Under the pieces are notes generated by a model. The model was not told the DNA's origin and made no database searches. It was given only the letters and a program-made list of their open reading frames with translations. The position numbers were made by a program, and so were the translations under genes. From contig NW_014577279.1 of assembly GCF_000485595.1 (NCBI RefSeq), forward strand, positions 565,174 through 620,079: a DNA stretch of 54,906 bases. The letters run 5' to 3'. Source of the stretch: Priapulus caudatus (Eukaryota; Priapulida; Priapulimorpha; Priapulimorphida; Priapulidae). Below, piece by piece: positions 48,085-54,906 of the stretch (within the stretch, counting starts at the first letter, position 1; each line of letters begins with the position of its first letter).

Positions 48085-50063
48085 TTATTTTAGCATAAAG
48101 ACACTCAATGAGAAAGCCTCTGCGATTTTCCTGAGCACATTCAGCACAGCCGACATAGCTGATTTATCGCTAGGTGTCTCAGTCCACGCCTTCCTACAGT
48201 TTTGTGATAGTTCCTCCCAATTAGGTAAAGCCTCCATGCTTATATGCGGGAATAATTTTACGACATGCCAGTCATATGCCTTGATAACTTGTTCCACGGA
48301 TGCATCGACCACGCTCGGAGCCACCAAATATATTATCTCTTTTCTCTTGCCATCAGATTTTTCTTGCTTTGAAGCTATGTCTGATATAGTGACACGTAAC
48401 TGCTCCACAGTGGCTCCAGACAAATCGAGCACTTGTGTAGAAGTTTCGCTAGTTGCCTTGTGAATTTGCAGTAGATGTCGAGGTGGCATGTAGGTGTAGT
48501 AAAACACGACGTGGCTTACATTCTCAGAACTCGCTTCAATCTCGTTGTTCAGGAACAACAAAGACTTGGTCACTCCGCCTTGATGAAATGCGCCAAATAT
48601 CACACACCCTAGTATGTTCCACATTATCCACGACCATTTCAGCACGGTCAGGACTTTGGTTCCTAGTATGTGTTCGTGCATCAGCAGCACAAGTGGAATG
48701 ATCAGTGGCATAAGAAATCGTGGCTCCTGGTGTGGAAACACTGACAGCAATAGGAGAGGTATCCATATACTTAGCAACATCATCATTTTACCTTGACCAT
48801 CTTTCCTGCGAATGCTCCTAGACTGTGCAATGTCCTTGAGGGGCAGGACAATGCTAGCAAATGCCACCAAACCGAACAGTAAAGGAAAGTTGACGAGAAA
48901 ATGCAAATACTTTGGATGCAATCCGTGTAAGGCTAAGTTGCCATCCTTCAGGTTATACTTTACAAAATTCACTGGGGTCCAGGTGAGGTTTTTCAGAGCT
49001 GTCAGCAGTGGCGTGGGCCAGGTGCGCAGGTCTGCAACTTCCCGAATCCAAGCGCTCCTTACACTTCCGTAATACAGAGAGTCACCGAGTGCAAATGCAA
49101 ACGTCGTCATCAGCAACCACGGCAAGCAGTTGACAAATGCGGCGAGTAGTTCCACATATCCGCTTTGCGCCCTGCAGGTGAGCCAGTACAAGCACGGCAC
49201 GACTGCAAACGCAAAGAATGTTGGTCGGTTGAACGTTCCTGCTACCACAATAGCTCCAATGCAGCCGCTCTCTCTCAGTATCCCATTACATGCTGCGCCA
49301 CCTAGCAGTGTGCGATGTTGCGACTGCAAGCTTTGTGTCACGACGTATATCAGCAAAGCAAAGAGAAGTGTCTCCATACTGTTTGATAGCGTTCTGGTGA
49401 GGTGAACCAGCACTATATAGGAACAAGCAAAGGTTGCGAGACACGACCAGACATTGGTTACACCAGACGCCTTGCATGTCCTGTAGAGAATCCAATCAAT
49501 CAGAAGTGACAATAGAGTCATTGCAAACCTTGGTCCAACTAAAAGCCAGTAGGATTCAATTTTCCAATCGAACGTTTCACTCGCAGCCTTGATTATATTG
49601 TACGGTACTCCACATGTAAGATATGGAAAAATAATGCTACGTATAGATTGGTTGCTGTTAAATTCCCATGTTTTCATAACTTCCAGGTCAAAGATGTCTC
49701 CTAAACACAAGAAACACCAATATTAAGTATAGTGTAACAAGATTACTTCTCATAATAAAACATTCCAATGTGAATAGGTTCCAGACACAGCTTTGTACTA
49801 TTACATGTTCCATTATTTGAGCGCCTGAGTATTGTAACACAATGCAGGTAACATGTAATAATTCTCTATAATTTTTATAGATTTTAATACAGTTAACTTG
49901 TAACTATAATTTAGGCAATTTACTGAATATATCTAGGCCGTGGCTACGCGACCGGTTCCGGACGAGGAGCCGCTAGGCTACGCGTCCGGACATCCATCTC
50001 ACACAGTGATCGCGCAACTCGCGTACACGCATGCATGCGATTGCCGCGCTCTCAGCTGATTGC

Positions 50064-50096
<33 letters not shown>

Positions 50097-50291
50097 ATGG
50101 GAATGTGTATGTGTGTGTGTATGCGTGAGAGAGAGAGCCTCAAGAGAGGTGTGTGTGGAGAGAGAGCCTCGAGAAGTGTGTGTGTGAGAGAGAGCCCTGA
50201 GAGAGGTGTGTGTGAGAGAGAGAGAGAGAGAGGCCCTGAGAGAGGTGTGTGTGTGAGAGAGAGAGAGAGAGAGCGAGAGAGAGCTGTGCGT

Positions 50292-50345
<54 letters not shown>

Positions 50346-50755
50346 GACGGATGAAAGGATAGACGGCAGCAGAGCGTCCCGTTTGCGCAATCATGCGTGT
50401 ACGCGAGTTGCGCGATCACTGTGTGAGTGGATGTCCGGACGCGTAGCCTGGAGGCTAGTCGACCGGTTCCGGACGCGTAGCCACTGCAATATATCTAACA
50501 CAGAGATAGAGTATACAGAGATACAGAGATCCAGAGAAAGAAACAGAGAACAGAGTAATGTTTGCAATTAGGGGCCTACACATTTTAATAGTAATACACT
50601 GTAAATGGGTTTTAGTTAGTTGTACCTGCTACGACTTCAGTTGATTGGAAGAACTCATCCGGATGGATATAACCAGTCTGTGGCAAAAATGTCCATCCCA
50701 ATCTCAATGCAACCAAACCGATCCACAGCAGCATTTCAAATTTTAATGAATGCAT
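48085..50755 (-). CDS. PIGZ: PIGZ, GPI mannosyltransferase 4 (SMP3 family), two exons
   Basis: PIGZ is an ER multi-pass GT22-family glycosyltransferase that adds a fourth mannose to GPI-anchor precursors. Exon 1 is 50755-50626 and encodes an N-terminal membrane segment followed by HPDEFFQ (residues 31-37); HPDE is the conserved luminal motif of the family. The donor is GCAG|GTACAA. Exon 2 is 49700-48085, entered after TTTAG, and begins [14 protein letters not shown], matching the PIGZ/SMP3 signature GDILDLDVHRPWEF rather than PIGB or ALG12. [18 protein letters not shown] and [20 protein letters not shown] also match. The total is 581 residues; human PIGZ has 579. Several further hydrophobic segments and [17 protein letters not shown] follow. 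The single intron (49701-50625) carries a GA-rich terminal-inverted-repeat element. It is head to head with NCBP2. Confidence 0.94.
49936..50487. mobile_element. GA-rich element with inverted ends of about 100 bp in the PIGZ intron
   Basis: Left end GTGGCTACGCGACCGGTTCC and right end CCGGTTCCGGACGCGTAGCC plus AC form long inverted repeats that also share GGATGTCCGGACGCG, CACTGTGTGAG and GCGCGATCACTG. The middle is (GA)n with GTGTGT islands. AATATATCTA occurs on both sides (49926-49935, 50488-50497), a 10-bp target duplication. Partial copies lie at 2041-2250 and 4930-5130. Confidence 0.87.
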
Positions 50756-51457
50756 AATCGTGTAGGCCGACTAGTACTACTAGTAGTACTACTTGTACGT
50801 GTACTTGTAAGTTGTAGATCTGACTTATTAATATTATTGGATTTTGGCTTCAATTGCAACTTGGAAAGTCAACATGACAACAAATTGTCGGTTATTACGT
50901 CATACATAAATGGTCTGGCAGCGCTTCTGTATAAGACAAACAACAGCGATCTAATCTATACTCTTTTTAATGTATTCAAAACGCATTTTCAGTTTGTATT
51001 CTTATTACAACGTTATTTACCATCATACCATGTACAGCGACATATTGGATTTTCGCAATGTCTGTATGTAACCGGATTAGTAGTTTTCCACATAAAAATA
51101 ATTATATATAGGCCTATAATTATTTGATTAAAATCAAATTATTAATTAAAATATGGTATTTATCGGCTTTGTATACCAGCAGTCTATATTGCGGTTTAGT
51201 ATCTAGATAAATTTATTCAAAGGAAGTATGTGCATTTTACATGAAATTCTAATGGCAGCGCCGCCATGCGGAATTAAATAGTCGAAATTTTGCAAAAGAC
51301 AGACGTTGGTTATTGTTGCGTGTTAATCGTCGATTTAAGTCGCATAAAACAGCAAAGGCGTATTCACAGTAAATAAGAAGCATGTCATCAATAGAGCTAA
51401 GCTCTTATCGTGACCAACATTTCAGGGTACGTTTAGATGTTTTAAACAACACGGTCA
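50756..51457. other. Upstream flank of PIGZ, no gene seen
   Basis: AT-rich DNA between the PIGZ start and the first long inverted repeat. The 125-residue frame at 50750-51127 overlaps the PIGZ start and has no similarity. Confidence 0.4.
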
Positions 51458-51459
51458 AT

Positions 51460-52235
51460 AATAATCAGGAGTAAAAATAGGGAAGGAGTGTGACATAATC
51501 AATAAACAAGGGAAATTCGTCATTTACTAGCCTTATAATACCTACGATTTACTACGCGTAACTCATCCAACTTGAGCTCAAATCGCACACAGTACATTCG
51601 CCTAGCATCGTGCGAAATCGTTTCCTCGTATACACCCGCAAGCCGGAGATACAGACTAAAACGTACGACACGATTCTCCATTCTTTGGCCATCAATCCAA
51701 ATCCATTGCGCGCCTCTAATTCAAACAAAAGGCAGCTACCTAACCATAGCTTGCTAACTCGGCGGGCAATGTTGCTCGCTGGGAGATTTGAGCCCGATCA
51801 GCTGCTGCTGATTGCGGTTGGCGTGCGTGCGTGAAGGCATCCCAGCTATGTGCAGAGGTAGCTGTGTACCGGGTCAAAGGTTATCTCGCCGAGTGTTGAT
51901 GCCTAAGCTCCCAGCGAGCCACATGCCTCGCCGAGTTAGCAATAGCGCGTTAGGTAGCTGCCTTTTGTTTGAATTAGAGGCGTGCAATGGAATTGGATTG
52001 ATGGCCAAAGAATGGAGAATCGTGTCGTACGTTTTAGTCTGTATCTCCGGATTGCGGGTGTATACGAGGAAACGATTTCGCACGATGCTAGGCGAATGTA
52101 CTGTGTCCGATTTGAGCTCAAGTTGGATGAGTTACGCATAGTAAATCGTAGGTATTATAAGGCTAGTAAATGACGAATTTCCCTTGTTTATTGATGTCAC
52201 ACTCCTTCCCTATTATCTACTCCTGATAGTAATAC
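51460..52235. mobile_element. Fold-back element 1, arms of about 330 bp
   Basis: Arms 51460-51790 and about 51905-52235 are inverted copies (GGGAAGGAGTGTGAC, TACTAGCCTTATAATACC, TTGAGCTCAAATCG and others), about 95% alike by eye, around a spacer of about 115 bp. The mirror-image 60-74 residue frames in the arms are artefacts. Confidence 0.85.
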
Positions 52236-52309
52236 TACTAGTACTACTACTAGTACTAGTATTATTAAAGTGTGTATTGGCTACTGCGAGTTTTTTGGCT
52301 CAGACAAAC

Positions 52310-53143
52310 CACTGGCAGCAAGAAGAAGTCCGCATCCGCAGCTACAGCACACACGCGGCCATTGACTATATATAACAACATGGTGCCTAACTCGCCGCCG
52401 CAGTTTCTACAACTCACCGTTTTCAATCAGTTACAACTCCGGTGTTCCTGCAGGTGACGCCACTTTCCAACTATCGTTGGAATCGCGGAAGACTGCTGAA
52501 CAAGCTACACCCGCCATTTTTTACAATCGGCCCGCCAGAATGCGCTCAAATTACAGAAATTCCTCAAATATACATGCGAAATGATTTTTTGGATGCTAGT
52601 ACTAGGCAAGAAGGTGGCTGCGCCCAACCGCTGGCGGCTGCGCTGATTGGCTGCAGCAAGTTTAACGTGCAGACAGGCTGCGCAACCACGTTTGTTGACA
52701 TTGTGGGTGAGTCATGTTAGACGGACCCTCTCTCTCGCTGTACGCTCGTCGATCTGTATTGCCTAGTATAGCAGGATGCGGGTTTGTCTATTACTGGGCG
52801 AAGTGGCGGTGCACAAGAACTTGCTGCAGCCAATTAGCGCAGCCGCCTTCTTGCCTAGTAGCATCCGAAAGATCATTTTGCATGTATATTTGAGGAATTT
52901 CTGTAATTTGAGCGCATTCTGGCGGGCCGATTGTCAAAAATGGCGGGTGTAGCTTGTTCAGCACTCTTCTGCGATTCCAACGATAGTTGAAGTGGCGTCA
53001 CCTGCAAGAACACCGGAGTTGTAACTGATTGAAAACGGTGAGTTGTGGAAACTGTGGCGGCGAGTTAGTCACCATGTTGTTGTATATAGTCAATGGCCGC
53101 GTGTGTGCTGTAGCTGCGGATGCGGACTTCTTCTTGCTGCCAG
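52310..53143. mobile_element. Fold-back element 2, arms of about 330-350 bp
   Basis: Arms 52310-52663 and 52819-53143 are inverted copies (ACTGGCAGCAAGAAGAAGTC, GGCCATTGACTATATA, CTTGTTCAGCA, CTTCTTGCC). The left arm has a short internal duplication near 52620. AAAATGGCGGGTGTAGCTTG occurs in both arms, pointing inward, but opens only a 16-28 codon frame. Confidence 0.85.
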
Positions 53144-53167
53144 TGAGACAAACTAAATAGTAGATCT

Positions 53168-53286
53168 CAGGGGAGAGATAGTGAATATAGAAATCCGTTA
53201 ACCCTAACCCTAATCCTAATAAAGTAAATAAGAGACAAAATTAGCCAATAAGAGCCGTCCCCTAGCGGATCACTATCTCTCCCCTG
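53168..53286. mobile_element. 119-bp MITE with CCCTAA core
   Basis: CAGGGGAGAGATAGTG at the left and its exact reverse complement at the right enclose CCCTAACCCTAATCCTAAT. It adjoins fold-back 2. Confidence 0.82.
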
Positions 53287-53289
53287 TGC

Positions 53290-53945
53290 AAAATTCAAAA
53301 CTAAATATAGCTGAATTTACTCTCACCTGACAGCAGAAACATCACTGATTAGACCAACATTAAAAACACTTTATGCAGTTATAGCATTGAAAAATTGATT
53401 TGACCACATCATACCAGCAATAAATTTTATCGTATGCCGACTCTCAAAATCACAAATGGCGCCTTCAAACCAAGTGCATAATTAAAACAAAAGAGCGTGC
53501 AATTCTGTGTGGTAAATATTATTGAGTTTTTATGTCAATAATTTAGAGCACTTTCTGTCATTGTCATTCCCGTGTTACTATCTGACTGTTAATCTACAAG
53601 CTTCTCTAATAACAGACTTTATGCGGCATTAGTACTACACTCCTGTTACGCTAGTATGAACGTCTGTGTTTACACCCTGACCTGATTTCTGCGGTGCGAC
53701 TATATGCATTACTGCGCCGTGATAATGTCTCGCGCTACCGCGAGAAAGTCCGAGAGATGGCAACGGTAAACATAAACAGAACGCAAAATTGTAATCGTGC
53801 ATGATTTGGTGAATACGAAGGTTCTAAGACATTTTATCGTTACTCTAGACAATTTCTGTTACTCAAGCAATAACGGTAGGTATCATGAAAGTGGGGAAAA
53901 CACTGGAAAACTCTCGCAATAGTTACTTTAATATAGTCCGTTAAT
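53290..53945. repeat. Inverted relative of the MYSM1-intron MITE
   Basis: Reverse-orientation similarity to 12763-13440 over most of its length, ending CTCGCAATAGTTACTTTAAT. One end seems truncated. Confidence 0.75.
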
Positions 53946-54294
53946 AACGTTTTGGCAGTTTACTTTCATTCGTTAAGATACATGTGCGTGGTCTCTCAGT
54001 GCAGACGATGTGCTGTGCTAGAAACAGGTTGACAGTGTAAGTACACAACTGAACTAATCATGTAAACTACGCCACATGTCCAATGGCAATCTGTAACATC
54101 AGCACACCTAATATTTCCTGTGGAATTTGGGAAGTTACAGGGCTTTCGACTGATCTGAGGTCGATAGGTTTAGTCGCCCTGTGTTATCACCGGATTATAC
54201 ATGCAGATGTAAAAATATTCATCGATTGATTTCAAAGAAGAATTCGGCAAGGCATTGTGATGGAGTTTATATGGCATTTCTATGTTATTTTTAG
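53946..54294. other. Upstream flank or intron of NCBP2
   Basis: No N-terminal NCBP2 exon is recognisable here. The sequence ends in the TATTTTTAG acceptor. Confidence 0.4.
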
Positions 54295-54476
54295 GGTAGC
54301 CGGGCGGAGCAGGAGCGGTTGCTCAAATTAAGCTCAACCGTATACATCGGAAACTTGTCATTTTACACAACAGAAGAACAAATCTATGAACTGTTCATGA
54401 AGTGTGGAGACTTGAAGCGTGTTATAATGGGCCTGGATAAAGTGACCAAGACACCTTGTGGATTCTGTTTTGTTGA
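54295..54476 (+). CDS. NCBP2: NCBP2 (CBP20) internal exon, partial gene
   Basis: NCBP2 is the small RRM subunit of the nuclear cap-binding complex and binds the m7G cap with NCBP1. This exon follows TATTTTTAG and encodes about 60 residues: an [20 protein letters not shown] stretch, then [10 protein letters not shown], a basic helix and [20 protein letters not shown]. Human NCBP2 has [20 protein letters not shown] and [20 protein letters not shown] at the same places. RNP2 (VYIGNL) and most of RNP1 (CGFCFVEY) are present. The exon ends in phase 2 at GA|GTATCCTTTT, so a Glu codon spans the intron. The remaining RRM exons lie beyond the window. I could not find the N-terminal exon upstream, where two long inverted repeats sit. 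Confidence 0.93.
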
Positions 54477-54485
54477 GTATCCTTT
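54477..54485 (+). other. U12-type GT-AG donor of NCBP2
   Basis: The exon is followed by GTATCCTTT, identical to the minor-class GT-AG 5' splice-site consensus. The matching branch site and acceptor are not visible before the window ends. It is the second U12-type intron in the window. Confidence 0.85.
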
Positions 54486-54650
54486 TATAAGTTTTAAATA
54501 TTTGTTAACTAAGAGAGATCTAACGTAAACTCTAAAATCTAAACTAATCTTAAACTAAAAGTTAAATCTAATAGGAATGTTATAAATTAACCCACATACT
54601 AATTTAAATAATTAAAAGTACACATTTATCACATTGCTGTGTTGATTTTT

Positions 54651-54906
54651 AGCTCATCTGACATAGTCAGATGCAGCTTGTAGAATCGCATGATCGTCCG
54701 TCCGGCCAGTCGTCCGTCCGTCCGTCAACAGTTGGGCACAAATCTTAACCGCTCGACGTACGGTCACGATATTCGGGTCGTTGGGGGGGATCGTCAAAAC
54801 GAGTTGGGATGTCGAAGCTGGGGGTCAAAGGTCAAAGGTCAAGAGGTGTAAAAGAAGGGGGAACATTCACTCCTTAACTTAAGGTATAGGGAGGAAATGC
54901 AGAATT
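54651..54906. repeat. AGCTCATCTGAC / GTCCGTCCGTCC interspersed repeat
   Basis: Starts AGCTCATCTGACATAGTCAG, followed by GTCCGTCCG units, GGTCAAAGGTCAAAGGTC and other simple blocks. It has the look of a dispersed invertebrate repeat and continues beyond the window. Confidence 0.5.

Noticed and set aside
49973-50419. Ser/Leu-rich 148-residue frame
   Set aside because: Translation of the GA microsatellite inside a transposable element in the PIGZ intron.
52524-52970. ATGGCGGG start in both fold-back arms as the NCBP2 first exon
   Set aside because: The frames close after 16-28 codons and do not resemble the NCBP2 N-terminus. The orientation also differs between the arms.

Overview
The window is nuclear DNA from an intron-rich animal, probably a marine invertebrate. 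The genes are conserved metazoan genes split by many introns. Telomere-type TTAGGG tracts, LINE, SINE, LTR and MITE copies fill the gaps, and at least two introns carry minor-spliceosome (U12-type) signals. MYSM1 and IFT81 argue against a nematode or fly. I cannot name the phylum from sequence alone. A run of 25 N marks an assembly gap at 38641-38665. The first 6.5 kb contains two noisy, indel-rich copies of the same sequence.

Layout. 1-9.7 kb has no supported gene: microsatellites, a 1.5-2.8 kb duplication, a tRNA-like SINE and MITEs. 9.7-19.9 kb (minus) is MYSM1, a histone H2A deubiquitinase, reconstructed as 13 coding exons. 20.2-22.5 kb is a decayed LINE split by a TTAA-type MITE. 22.6-24.3 kb (plus) is TSEN15, a tRNA-splicing endonuclease subunit. 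25.1-28.1 kb (minus) is SPCS2, a signal peptidase complex subunit, with an AT-AC U12-type intron. 28.2-34.3 kb is a mosaic of a fold-back element, a decayed Ty3-like LTR element with a minisatellite, and MITE-like copies carrying TTAGGG repeats. 34.4-45.8 kb (plus) is IFT81, complete in 16 coding exons and 675 residues. 48.1-50.8 kb (minus) is PIGZ, complete in 2 exons and 581 residues. 51.4-53.2 kb holds two adjacent long inverted repeats. At 54.3 kb (plus) begins NCBP2, of which one RRM exon is visible, ending in a U12-type donor.

The genes do not form one pathway. They are housekeeping and ciliary genes: chromatin, tRNA splicing, ER signal peptidase, intraflagellar transport, GPI-anchor synthesis and cap binding. 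PIGZ and NCBP2 are divergent neighbours here, and from memory they are also neighbours in human 3q29. The most unusual material is in the non-coding DNA: decayed copies of a U12 acceptor inside its own intron, a minisatellite that copies the authentic IFT81 exon-9 donor, several MITE families that carry telomere-like repeats, and small MITEs with readable 8-10 bp target duplications. All exon coordinates were read by eye from splice consensus, reading phase and family similarity.
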